The notes under the pieces: generated by a model
What the model saw: only the letters and a program-made list of their open reading frames with translations
Told to the model about the DNA's origin: nothing
The model's database searches: none
Position numbers and translations under genes: made by a program
DNA from: Paenibacillus albidus
GTDB taxonomy: Bacteria; Bacillota; Bacilli; Paenibacillales; Paenibacillaceae
Assembly (NCBI RefSeq): GCF_014644435.1
Contig: NZ_BMKR01000035.1
Span: 1 to 64,000, forward strand
Direction of reading: 5' to 3'
Length of the DNA stretch: 64,000 bases
Part shown: one piece after another, positions 27,996 to 36,814 of the stretch
Position numbering within the stretch: position 1 is the stretch's first letter
How the letters are laid out: each line of letters begins with the position of its first letter

Positions 27996-28637
27996 CTAAC
28001 AGGAACCTCTCCCCTTTTTCCTGCGCCGCCACAGCTGGTAGCCCTTGCGCACTAGTTCCAGCACCGTGCCCGGAACCGGAAACATCCAGCGTGAGGCGAT
28101 AGGCTGATAGAGACGATAGTACGCTTTTTTAAAATCATCCCACATGCTGCAGTCTTCCTGCTTCAAGAAATCCGAAACATCTACAATCAGGCCGCGGCCC
28201 TCCCTGACCATTACATTTTTGCCGTGGACATCATGGGGATGGAGCTGCCGGGTGCGGGCATAACTCAGCGCGTTGTCAATATCGAGGATGGCCTGCTCCG
28301 GGATGGGGGCACCCCTCCTGATCGAATCGTAGAATGTGACTCCCAGCAGCCGCTGCAGCACCAAAAAATTGGCTCCCTCATAATAACAAACGGAGTAGGC
28401 AGGATGAAAACCCAGCCGCCGGTAGACCTCAGCCTCTTCCGCCAATCCCGGCCTGCCCGGTGCATATACCTTCACCGCTTCTCCGGGATAATCCGGGTGA
28501 TAGAAGACGGCCGCATAATTGCCTGCGCCAAGCAGCATCCACGGGCTGGGGAAGTGCCGCACCTGCACCGGTTCATTCGGGTTGACACTCTCAATGGACA
28601 ATTTCCCCAGCAACTGTCCCGTCACCAGCTCTACCAA
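27996..28637 (-). CDS. Protein-kinase-like protein (small bacterial Ser/Thr kinase fold)
   Basis: 213 residues with kinase landmarks in order: glycine-rich loop LGAGNYAAVF (36-45), Lys56 in EAVKVY, a helix-C-type glutamate near 68, catalytic loop HPHDVHGKNV (Asp136, Asn141) and a DVSDF metal-binding segment (153-157) in place of DFG. The C-terminus is strongly basic (RRRKKGRG). It resembles the small YbdM/YrzF kinases of Bacillus. The start is unsure: the annotated TTG at 28637 has no good ribosome site, and the frame continues upstream to a TAG at about 28677-28679 without an ATG. Confidence 0.75.
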   Translation of the reverse strand: MVELVTGQLLGKLSIESVNPNEPVQVRHFPSPWMLLGAGNYAAVFYHPDYPGEAVKVYAPGRPGLAEEAEVYRRLGFHPAYSVCYYEGANFLVLQRLLGVTFYDSIRRGAPIPEQAILDIDNALSYARTRQLHPHDVHGKNVMVREGRGLIVDVSDFLKQEDCSMWDDFKKAYYRLYQPIASRWMFPVPGTVLELVRKGYQLWRRRKKGRGSC

Positions 28638-28698
28638 CTTCTCTATGGTTTCTTCTCTCAGCGGCTGTATACTAATCTACTCCATTCGTGAATTTCCG

Positions 28699-28742
28699 TA
28701 TAATCTCAGTTTACGATAAATCAGCAAAAAACACATCTCAGC
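28699..28742. repeat. 44 bp duplicated block, copy 2
   Basis: Copy of 27471-27514 without the second arm of the hairpin. It lies upstream of the kinase-like gene, so the two genes between the copies are bounded by a direct repeat. Confidence 0.8.
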
Positions 28743-28807
28743 AGATGCATCAAGTTTTAAGCAGGAAATGGTGAATGTCTTCCTCTATACCTCCCCTAAC
28801 GCAAACA

Positions 28808-28842
28808 GAGTCCCAAAAGCCAATCCACGGCTTTTGGGACTC
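28808..28842 (-). terminator. Terminator of the flavin oxidoreductase gene
   Basis: Perfect 14 bp stem GAGTCCCAAAAGCC / GGCTTTTGGGACTC, 18 bp past the stop at 28861. Confidence 0.85.
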
Positions 28843-28860
28843 CCCTCTATCTGCACTGCC

Positions 28861-30291
28861 TTAACTATGCTTCGCTGGCTTTGCGGCAGGACGACAAACA
28901 AATTCTGCTTCATTATAGGCATAATATTGATCCAGGATGGCTGCGCGGTCGTCCAGGAACAGCTGGTCGGCCACAGCCGTAACCAGCTTCGGTACGGCAT
29001 TCCGGGTGCCTGAAATGGCCGATGCCGACAGGCCGCAGCTCGCCAGGGCCGAATAATTAAAAACAAACAGCCCGTGCAGAAGCGGTTCACCTTCCTCATT
29101 CCGGCTTAACAACTCGAAGCCGGGGCTGAGGTAAGGATGGGCATCCAGCAGCGCATTGGCCGTTCCCGCCGGAGCTGTATAGCGGTCGCTCCAGCGGGCA
29201 ATATGCCCCTCGACCAGCCTCAGCTCAGGCCGCAGGCCCGGCTCGCTGACCAGGCCGGTGCTGATCACCAGGAAGTCGAAGGTGAATCGCCCCTTTGGTG
29301 TGGTCACCACCGCCTGTTCTCCCCGGGCCTCCACCTCCAGCCACGGAGCACCCAGATGCAGCCGGAAGCCGGGCCATGCGGCCGCACGCTCAAAAGTGTC
29401 GGTCGTAGGCGGCTGATTGCACTTGAAGAAATGGGCAATCACCGCATATTTATCGGCATCCGCAAGGGTGTGAAACCGCTCAATCATGCCCGACACCTCC
29501 ATCTGGCGGATCGGATTCACGCTGGGCAGCTCCGTGCGGCGGACAAAGACATGAGCCTCGGCCACACCGGCCGTCAGCGCATAGTTGGCATTATCAAAGG
29601 CCGAAGCACCTCCGCCCAGAACCGCAATCCGTCTGCCCCTCTGTGCGCCGAAATCAATCGCTTCGGAGGTATGGGCATACAGCTGACCGGGCAGGTTCCC
29701 GGCAATCATCTTCGGCACATGCCATTCACCGCCGCCTTGAATTCCCGTGGCCAGCACCACCTTGCGTGCCAGCAAGACACCGGATGGAGCACTGAGACCC
29801 TCAACATGCAGGCGGTGCAGCCCTTTTTCCACAGGCTCAATCAGTTTCAGCTTCACCCTGTTCAGAACCGGCAAGCCGAGAATTTCCCGGTACCAACGCA
29901 AATAATCCATCCATTCGCCGCGGGGGATTTTGCCCAGCTCCTCCCAGCCCTTGGCCCCCTTCTGTGCTTCCCACCAGGCGCGGAACGTCAGAGAGGGAAT
30001 GCCAAGATCAATGGAGCTCAGATGTTTGGGTGTACGCAGGGTAACCATCCGGGCATAGGTGTCCCAAGGCCCCTCGAACCCTGCCGGATTCTCATCAATG
30101 ATCAGAATATTCGAGACTCTCTCGCGGAGCAGCCCAAATGCAACACCAAGTCCGCTTTGTCCGCCCCCAACGATCACCACATCGTAGACATGACCTTCTA
30201 TTCGCTCAAGCGGCCGCACCCAATCCGCACCTCCAAAGGCCAGATAGGATAGCTCCGTTTGTACCCGTTCATTTAATGCTTCCAGGCTCAT
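28861..30291 (-). CDS. FAD-dependent oxidoreductase (flavin-monooxygenase-like)
   Basis: 476 residues. The FAD-binding motif VVIVGGGQSGLGVAFGL (about 38-54) and a second Rossmann motif IAVLGGGASAFDNANYAL (about 213-230, NADPH site) are clear. The ATG motif (VVLATGIQGGG) and a C-terminal STGL segment complete the two-dinucleotide fold. No Baeyer-Villiger fingerprint was identified. The segment GFEGPWDTYARM resembles that of N-hydroxylating or other class B enzymes. It is a single gene with its own terminator; the substrate is unknown. Confidence 0.85.
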   Translation of the reverse strand: MSLEALNERVQTELSYLAFGGADWVRPLERIEGHVYDVVIVGGGQSGLGVAFGLLRERVSNILIIDENPAGFEGPWDTYARMVTLRTPKHLSSIDLGIPSLTFRAWWEAQKGAKGWEELGKIPRGEWMDYLRWYREILGLPVLNRVKLKLIEPVEKGLHRLHVEGLSAPSGVLLARKVVLATGIQGGGEWHVPKMIAGNLPGQLYAHTSEAIDFGAQRGRRIAVLGGGASAFDNANYALTAGVAEAHVFVRRTELPSVNPIRQMEVSGMIERFHTLADADKYAVIAHFFKCNQPPTTDTFERAAAWPGFRLHLGAPWLEVEARGEQAVVTTPKGRFTFDFLVISTGLVSEPGLRPELRLVEGHIARWSDRYTAPAGTANALLDAHPYLSPGFELLSRNEEGEPLLHGLFVFNYSALASCGLSASAISGTRNAVPKLVTAVADQLFLDDRAAILDQYYAYNEAEFVCRPAAKPAKHS

Positions 30292-30414
30292 GGGTCCTCA
30301 ACCCTTCCGATTGGCTTCTTCCTTCATTATATCTCGCCAACCCGATTATGTTGAAGACTCATGGCAGGTTTATTGTCATATTAACTAAATTATCGCGCCA
30401 ATATTGTTCACGGA

Positions 30415-32196
30415 TCACGAAATTCCCGGATATGCTCTCATATGATGTGAGAGTTCCGTAAAAATGACACCAATCGCATAAGCCCCTGCATCGGGATATC
30501 CAAGGCTGCGTTCACCCACTGCCCCGGCGCGTCCCATGCGGGCTACGATATCTTCCGTCTTTTTGGCCCCTTCCACGGCAGCTTCCGCTCCTTTGGCAAA
30601 AGCCGTCTTGAAATCATCTCCCGCCTGCGCACTGGCAGCCCAAGAATCCGCACAAGGCACCAAGGCGTCAATCAGTGTCTTGTCTCCAACAACGGCTCCG
30701 CGTCCAAAAGACCGTTCTCCGGTCGATTGAATGCCTTGAACCGCAGCCAGCATCATGCCGGCAAAATCAGAGAGGCCCAGTTCCTTTTTGGCGCCCACAG
30801 CTTTAGCGGCGGCACGGAATGCAGAACCCCAGATTGGACCCGAAGCTCCCCCGCAATATTCCATAATAACCAGAGAGCAGGCATCAAGAAAACTGCCTAT
30901 ATCTGACTTGCCTTCCGCCAGAATATGCGGCCATTCCCGTTTTAACTGGCGGAAGCCTTTGGCGATGCTCATCCCGAAATCACCATCACCGGCATGCGAA
31001 TCAAGTTCACAGAATGGCACTTCGTTCGCAATAATGATCTCGCTCATCTTATCGATTAAATAAACCATATTATCCAAGGTGAAGGTATTATTCTGGATGG
31101 TAGCATAGCTCTCGGGTGTTTCAGCTGTGAACGATACCGTACTTTCCTGACTGCTCTCCTCGATCACTTCGACGAATTCCCCGCTTTCAGCAGGACCGGA
31201 TACTTTAAAAGCAGGCGTATCGCTTTCCCGGGACAGCAGCTCTTTCAGTTCCGTATCCAGCTTCATGATCGTGATTGAAGCTCCCACCATGTCAATGCTC
31301 GTCATGTAGTTTCCGACGAAGGTTCTGTTCACCTTGATCTGGGGTTTATGGGCGAGCTCCCGGGCCACGGAGTTGTTCAGCAAATACAGCTCCTGAAGCG
31401 GGGTTGCCCCAAAACCATTAATCAGCAGCGCAATTTCGGCAGGCTCTCCGCCTTGGATGGACAAGTCCTGCAGCAGTGCCTCCACCATCCGCGCGGCCAG
31501 CGTATCGGCTGATTCCAGTTTGTCGCGCCGGATACCCGGCTCTCCATGAATGCCAACACCATATTCCATCTCGTCCTCCGCAAGCTCAAAGGTTGGAGTC
31601 CCTTTGGCCGGAACGGTGCAGGAAGTGAAGGCAAAACCGATGCTGCGCACGTTGCCAGCCGCCTTTTCAGCGGCAGCTTTGACCTCGGCCAGGCTGCGGC
31701 CTTCTTCTGCCGCGGCGCCGGCAATCTTGTGCACAAGTACAGTTCCGGCAACTCCCCGCCGGCCTACGGTATACAAACTGTCCTTTACGGAGATGTCGTC
31801 ATCGACCCGCACATAGTCCACTTCGATGCCGTCTTCTCCCGCCAGGAACGCGGCATTTTTGAAGTTCATCATATCTCCGCTGTAATTTTTGATGATCATC
31901 AGGGTCCCTTTGCTGCTGGCCGTCGCTTTAATAGCCTGATAGACCTGAATCTGTGATGGCGAAGCAAAAATATCTCCGCATACCGCCGCATCCAGCATGC
32001 CTTTGCCGACATATCCCGCATGAGCCGGCTCATGGCCGCTGCCGCCGCCGCTGATCAGGCTGACCTTATTCTTGTTGATCTCTTTCTTCTTGATTACTTT
32101 ATATTTCCTCACAAACTCAAGCTCCGGATGCGCCAAAGCGATACCGTTGCACATTTCGAGCACGATGTTCTCCGTCTTGTTGATAATTTTCTTCAT
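30415..32196 (-). CDS. Dihydroxyacetone kinase, fused DhaK-DhaL
   Basis: 593 residues. Residues 1-335 are DhaK, with SGGGSGHEPAHAG and the substrate-binding His217 (GVGIHGEPG). A linker of about 40 residues precedes DhaL (about 372-593), with the nucleotide-metal aspartates in ELDSHAGDGDFG (Asp399, Asp404, Asp406) and GGASGPIWG. The fused form uses ATP, like the Citrobacter enzyme, not a PTS protein. The start overlaps the last base of the glycerol dehydrogenase stop, so they are coupled: glycerol to dihydroxyacetone, then to the phosphate. No clear terminator was seen downstream. Confidence 0.93.
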   Translation of the reverse strand: MKKIINKTENIVLEMCNGIALAHPELEFVRKYKVIKKKEINKNKVSLISGGGSGHEPAHAGYVGKGMLDAAVCGDIFASPSQIQVYQAIKATASSKGTLMIIKNYSGDMMNFKNAAFLAGEDGIEVDYVRVDDDISVKDSLYTVGRRGVAGTVLVHKIAGAAAEEGRSLAEVKAAAEKAAGNVRSIGFAFTSCTVPAKGTPTFELAEDEMEYGVGIHGEPGIRRDKLESADTLAARMVEALLQDLSIQGGEPAEIALLINGFGATPLQELYLLNNSVARELAHKPQIKVNRTFVGNYMTSIDMVGASITIMKLDTELKELLSRESDTPAFKVSGPAESGEFVEVIEESSQESTVSFTAETPESYATIQNNTFTLDNMVYLIDKMSEIIIANEVPFCELDSHAGDGDFGMSIAKGFRQLKREWPHILAEGKSDIGSFLDACSLVIMEYCGGASGPIWGSAFRAAAKAVGAKKELGLSDFAGMMLAAVQGIQSTGERSFGRGAVVGDKTLIDALVPCADSWAASAQAGDDFKTAFAKGAEAAVEGAKKTEDIVARMGRAGAVGERSLGYPDAGAYAIGVIFTELSHHMRAYPGIS

Positions 32197-33335
32197 TATT
32201 TGGCCTCCCGGCGCGCTTTGTAGCTACTGCCAAGCCGGTCTGCTGCAGCGATCGCAGCCGCCACTTCAGTTCCAGTGACCGGAAAAGGCATTGCATGAAT
32301 GGATTCTTCCGGAATGCAGGCTTTTTCTGCGACCTCCAGCAGTTCTTTTTCGGTAATATGCTCTACGCCAATATCGGCCAGACAAACAGGCAGACCCACT
32401 TCGAGACAGAAATCGAGTACTTGATGTAGCTCTTCCGTAGGTGCATTCTCAAGGACCAATTGGGCAATGGTGCCAAAAGCGACTTTCTCCCCATGATAAT
32501 AATGGTGGGTGCCTTCCAGAATCGTCAGACCGTCATGGATGGCATGCGCCCCTCCCAGCCCCGCACTTTCAAAACCAAGACCGGACAACAGGATATTTGT
32601 CTCCACAATATTCTCCAGCGCCTGGGTCACCTTGTTGCAATCGCATGCCGTTTTGGCTTTGGCACCGTCCTTAAGCAGCATTTCATAACACAGGCCAGCC
32701 AGCGCCAGCGCAGCGTTAGTGCCCACTGCGGGTGGACATACTCCCTCTCTCGAACCCATAGGCAAGCTGGCATTAACTCTGGAATAAGACTTGGCAGTGG
32801 CTCTTGCTTCAAAATAGGTCGATAAAGCGTCTCCCATTCCCGAGACCAGGAAACGTGTAGGGGCATTCGCGATCACCGTTGTATCGACCAGAACCACACT
32901 TGGACTTTGCTTGAAATAAGCATAATCATCAAAGGCTCCATCCGGTGTGTAGAGCACTGCCGAATGACTTGTTGGCGCATCTGTGGCTGCAATGGTTGGA
33001 CAGATAATCAGCGCTTCGCCCTTAGCTACGCATTTGGCTGCATCAATCGCTTTGCCTCCGCCCAAACCCACGGTGCAGGTGCAGCCTTTTTCGCTGGCGA
33101 TTTGCTGTAACCGGGCGACTTCCTCGCGTGAGCATTCCCCTCTAAAACCGCTTTCAACAAAAGTAATCCCGAACTTCTCCGACGTGGCAGCAAGCTTGTC
33201 CTGAACCCGTTTCACATCATCCGCATGGGCAATCAGCAACGCCGATGTTCCAAAAGACTTCACGAAATAACCCAAATTCAATAATTCGTCTTCGCCCTGT
33301 ACGTATTTCGTTGGACTAATAAACGCTTTTCTCAT
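32196..33335 (-). CDS. gldA: Glycerol dehydrogenase
   Basis: 379 residues of the iron/zinc alcohol dehydrogenase superfamily. NAD motif GLGGGKAIDAAK, and likely zinc ligands Asp169 (SGMGDALS), His264 (GGAHAIH) and His281 (HYYHGEK). It oxidises glycerol to dihydroxyacetone with NAD+ in the cytoplasm. The start has GGGAGG. It is slightly longer than the Geobacillus enzyme; the extra residues are in a loop with SLPMGSREGVCPP. It forms an operon with dhaKL and is divergent from a PocR-type regulator. Confidence 0.92.
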   Translation of the reverse strand: MRKAFISPTKYVQGEDELLNLGYFVKSFGTSALLIAHADDVKRVQDKLAATSEKFGITFVESGFRGECSREEVARLQQIASEKGCTCTVGLGGGKAIDAAKCVAKGEALIICPTIAATDAPTSHSAVLYTPDGAFDDYAYFKQSPSVVLVDTTVIANAPTRFLVSGMGDALSTYFEARATAKSYSRVNASLPMGSREGVCPPAVGTNAALALAGLCYEMLLKDGAKAKTACDCNKVTQALENIVETNILLSGLGFESAGLGGAHAIHDGLTILEGTHHYYHGEKVAFGTIAQLVLENAPTEELHQVLDFCLEVGLPVCLADIGVEHITEKELLEVAEKACIPEESIHAMPFPVTGTEVAAAIAAADRLGSSYKARREAK

Positions 33336-33390
33336 ATGAATATAGCCTCCCGTTTCTTATAACTTAACCAAAATTTTGATCCTTTATTAG

Positions 33391-33419
33391 AGTATACAGA
33401 AGGAATTTGCCTATGACAG
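33391..33419 (-). promoter_or_regulatory. Sigma-A-like promoter of gldA-dhaKL
   Basis: On the minus strand CTGTCA, a 17 bp spacer and TATACT. The -10 matches five of six bases and the -35 four of six. The start codon lies about 55 bp downstream. Confidence 0.55.
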
Positions 33420-33487
33420 TGGAATATCATTACTAATAATTATAATTATGAATCGTAATTTTTTGCACTTTGGAGGCGAGAATACCA

Positions 33488-34522
33488 TTGATCCATGACT
33501 ATTTACACTTAAATAAAATCCTCGACCTGAACAAGTGGAAACGCCTGCAGGACTCGCTCGCTACGGTAACCAAGCTGGCTATACTGACGGTAGATTATAA
33601 AGGGAACCCCGTTACCGGTCACAGCAGCTGCCAGTCCTTCTGCAGCAATGTCCGCAAAGATCCCGAGCTGCTGCCCCTCTGTCAAAAATGTGATGCCCGC
33701 GGGGGCCTCGAGGCCGTTCGCCTGAACGCGCAATACGTCTATTTATGCCATTTCAATATTGTGGATATTGCCATTCCCATCACCATCGAAGATCAGTATA
33801 TCGGTGCGGTTATGGCCGGGCAGGTCAAGCTGGCTGACCCCGTCAGCGGCCGCGATCTGGAGCAGATTGTCACCGTCAAGAACAGCTCCCTGCATCTCAG
33901 GAAGCAGAAACATCTGCAGCAGTCCTATGATGACATCCCTACCATGACCTATGAAGAGATCATCAAGATCGCCAGCATGCTCTCCCTCCTCTGCAACTAT
34001 ATTGTAGAAGAAGCTATCCACAAAAATGTACTGACAGAGATGTTCGAAAAAGCGGCCGGAAAGGAGGAGGCGCTGCACATTTCAACCCTTTTGCCCGGCT
34101 TCACCATTAAAAATATCGAAACGATCAAAAAGGAAATGACCACAGCCATTGCGGATGCGTACCTTAAAAACACTGCCGCCGATGTAAGGATATGCGCGAA
34201 TCCTGTGCTGCAGCCTGCTTTTGACTATATCTTCTCCAACAAGAGCAAATCTGTTGCATTAACACATATGGCAGAGCTGTGCCATCTCAGTCCCAGTTAT
34301 TTCAGCAGATTGTTCGCCAAGGAGACGGGCGAGAACTTCACCGGGTATTTGGCCAGGCTGAAGATGAAATGGGCCAAGCAGCTGCTGGAAATTACAGATC
34401 TGCCGGTGGCCCAGGTCAGTGAGGAGCTGGGCTTCAATGAACCGGGTTACTTCATCAAGACCTTCCGCAAGTTTGAGCATACGACCCCGGCCCTCTACCG
34501 CAAGCAGCTCAAGCAGCGTTGA
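33488..34522 (+). CDS. PocR-domain AraC-family regulator
   Basis: About 344 residues from the TTG at 33488, preceded by TTGGAGGCGAG; the frame also opens at a TTG at 33470, which lies on that site. The N-terminal PocR sensory domain (about 10-165) shows its cysteine pattern (CQSFC, CQKC, LCHF). The C-terminal 100 residues hold two helix-turn-helix motifs (MAELCHLSPSYFSRLFAKETG and EELGFNEPGYFIKTFRK). PocR domains respond to small hydroxylated compounds such as 1,2-propanediol, so sensing of glycerol or dihydroxyacetone and control of the divergent gldA-dhaKL operon is likely. Confidence 0.9.
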   Translation: MIHDYLHLNKILDLNKWKRLQDSLATVTKLAILTVDYKGNPVTGHSSCQSFCSNVRKDPELLPLCQKCDARGGLEAVRLNAQYVYLCHFNIVDIAIPITIEDQYIGAVMAGQVKLADPVSGRDLEQIVTVKNSSLHLRKQKHLQQSYDDIPTMTYEEIIKIASMLSLLCNYIVEEAIHKNVLTEMFEKAAGKEEALHISTLLPGFTIKNIETIKKEMTTAIADAYLKNTAADVRICANPVLQPAFDYIFSNKSKSVALTHMAELCHLSPSYFSRLFAKETGENFTGYLARLKMKWAKQLLEITDLPVAQVSEELGFNEPGYFIKTFRKFEHTTPALYRKQLKQR

Positions 34523-34603
34523 CAGCAAACAATTGAAGCTTCAACCGGATCATGCTAGTATTATTCTGGCAATACAGACCGATCACGAGAGGGGCACATT
34601 TCT

Positions 34604-35692
34604 ATGTATGAAAAGAAAGTCACCTGGCTTGAGCTCTTCTACGACCTGTTGTTCGTAGCCGCTGTCTCCAAAGCCACCCATGTGTTATTGCACGTGGAGC
34701 ATAACAGTATTTCACTGGAGCATCTGGCTAAGTTCATCCTCATTTTTGTGCCGATCTGGTGGGCCTGGGTGGGCCAAAGTGTCTTTATCAACCGTTTTGG
34801 CCGGGACAGCAAAAGCCACCGGATCTTTATGATCCTGCAGCTGTTTTTTGTACTGATAATGACCGCAAGCCTGAACGTCGATTTTGACGCCAATTACTTG
34901 CCCTTCCTGATCGGATACATCGGCCTGAGGGGCTTGACCGCAGTCCAATATCTCCTGTCAGTTCGGACAGAGACCGCGCACAAGCGCAACACGGCCCGTT
35001 TTTTCGGCACCTATTTTTGGCTGGGCCTTTTCATTTCCTGTCTTTCGCTTTTCTTTGACTCCTATATCCGTTATATCTTCCTGTATGCCGGGATTTTTGC
35101 AGACATCCTTGTTCCGCTGATCGGCCGCAGAATCCTGGTCAAAACGCCCATTCATACTGCACATCTGCTGGAGCGTTTTGCCCTGTTCACCCTGATCCTG
35201 CTTGGCGAGTCTGTGATCAGCATGCTTGCTGTCCTGCAAAGCCATACCTTTACAGCTTCCTCCATCCTGTTCGCCGTGCTGGCCTTTGCGCTCGTAATCG
35301 CGATCTGGTGGCAATACTTCGAGAATGTGGAGAAACATATCGACAAGTCCAAACAGACAGCCGGCCAGACGATTATTTACGGCCATTTGTTTATCTACTT
35401 TTCACTCAGTATGATAGCCGCTTCCATCCAGCTGCTGTTCGTCAACGAACTTCATTATTTCTTTATGCTCTGCTTTGCTTTCGGCTCCGTGCTGATCTAT
35501 TACCTGTCAGTGATGTTTATGCTCTACCAGTACAAATTCAATCACCTGCGGCCCAGCTTCAAGGTCTTTACGCTTCTCACCGGAACCCTCTGTGCATTGT
35601 TTGTGCTGAATTTGTTCATCACCGCTTCACCGCATCTGATCATGGGCGAGCTGATGGTGTTCTTTCTCTTATTTGCCAAAGCTACGTCATGA
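34604..35692 (+). CDS. ltrA: Low temperature requirement protein A family (LtrA)
   Basis: 362 residues with about ten hydrophobic segments. The N-terminal VTWLELFYDLLFVAAV is the hallmark of the LtrA family of membrane proteins, and HLLERFALFTLILLGESV lies near residue 190. The family was named from a Listeria gene needed for growth in the cold; its biochemical role is not settled. It follows the PocR regulator by 80 bp on the same strand and may be co-transcribed, but no functional link is obvious. Confidence 0.85.
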   Translation: MYEKKVTWLELFYDLLFVAAVSKATHVLLHVEHNSISLEHLAKFILIFVPIWWAWVGQSVFINRFGRDSKSHRIFMILQLFFVLIMTASLNVDFDANYLPFLIGYIGLRGLTAVQYLLSVRTETAHKRNTARFFGTYFWLGLFISCLSLFFDSYIRYIFLYAGIFADILVPLIGRRILVKTPIHTAHLLERFALFTLILLGESVISMLAVLQSHTFTASSILFAVLAFALVIAIWWQYFENVEKHIDKSKQTAGQTIIYGHLFIYFSLSMIAASIQLLFVNELHYFFMLCFAFGSVLIYYLSVMFMLYQYKFNHLRPSFKVFTLLTGTLCALFVLNLFITASPHLIMGELMVFFLLFAKATS

Positions 35693-35742
35693 GCACGAAC
35701 GATCCCGGCAACCACTCGTCACCGGGACCGCTGTGCAAGGAA

Positions 35743-35811
35743 GCGGACTCAGATGCTCTTTATTTGAGGCAACGAAGGGCATTGTGCTTTTTTGCGGACT
35801 CAGGTGCTCTT
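35743..35811 (+). repeat. Two GCGGACTCAGATGCTCTT units 51 bp apart
   Basis: Units at 35743-35760 and 35794-35811 differ at one base (A/G). The DNA between differs from that of the other families in the window, but the spacing is the same. Confidence 0.7.
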
Positions 35812-35864
35812 ATTGTATGTTCTCTAGCCCAAAACGAGGGTGAATGGATCATTACTTAAAAAAC

Positions 35865-35907
35865 AAGGGGTGTCCCAAGCCATTTCATGGCTTTTGGGAC
35901 ACCCCTT
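35865..35907. terminator. Bidirectional terminator (shared-core hairpin family)
   Basis: AAGGGGTGTCCCA pairs with TGGGACACCCCTT around GCCATTTCATGGC; TTTTTT follows on the minus strand. It serves the permease gene ending at 35925. Confidence 0.9.
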
Positions 35908-35924
35908 CGTTTATATATCACCAG

Positions 35925-36797
35925 TTACTCTTTCACGGCACCTACCACAATTCCGGTTACGAAAAAGCGCTGCAGGAACGGATACACCAGCAAAATAGGC
36001 AAGGCACTGATAAAAATCTGCGACGCCCGCAGCGTACGCTGCGTGCCGTTGACCAAGGCGTTCGAATCAATCTTGGACATATCCGCTTGAACGATAATCG
36101 TCTGCATAAAGGTCGCCAGCGGCAGCTTCTCCGAATCGCGGATGTAGATGATCCCGTCGAAGTAGGCATTCCAGTGTCCGACCATCACTAACAATGAAAT
36201 GGTGGCAATCACCGGCAGCGAGACCGGCAAATAAATACTAACGAAAGTACGGAACTGGCCCGCCCCGTCAATGAAAGATGCTTCCTCCAGATCTTTGGGC
36301 ACCGTGCGGAAGAAATTCAGCATCAGAATGATATTGAAGACCGCCACCAGACCCGGAAGGATCAGTGCCATCAGCGAGTTCATCAGCCCCAGCTTCAGAA
36401 TCAGGATATAGCCGGGGATCAGCCCCCCACTGAACAGCATCGTAATCACAAAATACCACAAATAGATATTGCGGGCCCGAAAGACCCGGCTTTCTTTGGA
36501 GAGCGCATACGCGGCAATCGTGTTGACGATCAGGGCAAGCGCCGTTCCGAGTACGGTCCGTTCCACCGACACCCATAAAGAGGCCAGGAAATTGGCGTTA
36601 TTAAAAGTCTTGGCATAGGCCTCAAGGGTGAATCCGATCGGCCAGAAGCTCACGAGTCCCGCATTCGCCGGAGCCGATGAACTGAGGGACACCATCAGCA
36701 AGTGAACGAGCGGCAGCAGACAAAGCACGGATACAGCCGTAAGAAAGATATTGTTAAACAGACTGAATACCCGGTAGGACAATGTTTTATGGTACAT
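35925..36797 (-). CDS. Sugar ABC transporter permease (YtcP/LplC-like), second system
   Basis: 290 residues, six membrane segments, EAA loop EEASFIDGAGQFRTFVSIYLP and a C-terminus (RFFVTGIVVGAVKE) matching YtcP-type permeases. It follows the LplB-type permease gene by 17 bp in the expected order. Together with the binding protein encoded at 41442 it forms a second importer for an unknown oligosaccharide. Confidence 0.92.
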   Translation of the reverse strand: MYHKTLSYRVFSLFNNIFLTAVSVLCLLPLVHLLMVSLSSSAPANAGLVSFWPIGFTLEAYAKTFNNANFLASLWVSVERTVLGTALALIVNTIAAYALSKESRVFRARNIYLWYFVITMLFSGGLIPGYILILKLGLMNSLMALILPGLVAVFNIILMLNFFRTVPKDLEEASFIDGAGQFRTFVSIYLPVSLPVIATISLLVMVGHWNAYFDGIIYIRDSEKLPLATFMQTIIVQADMSKIDSNALVNGTQRTLRASQIFISALPILLVYPFLQRFFVTGIVVGAVKE

Positions 36798-36814
36798 AAG
36801 ACGGTTCCCCCTTT

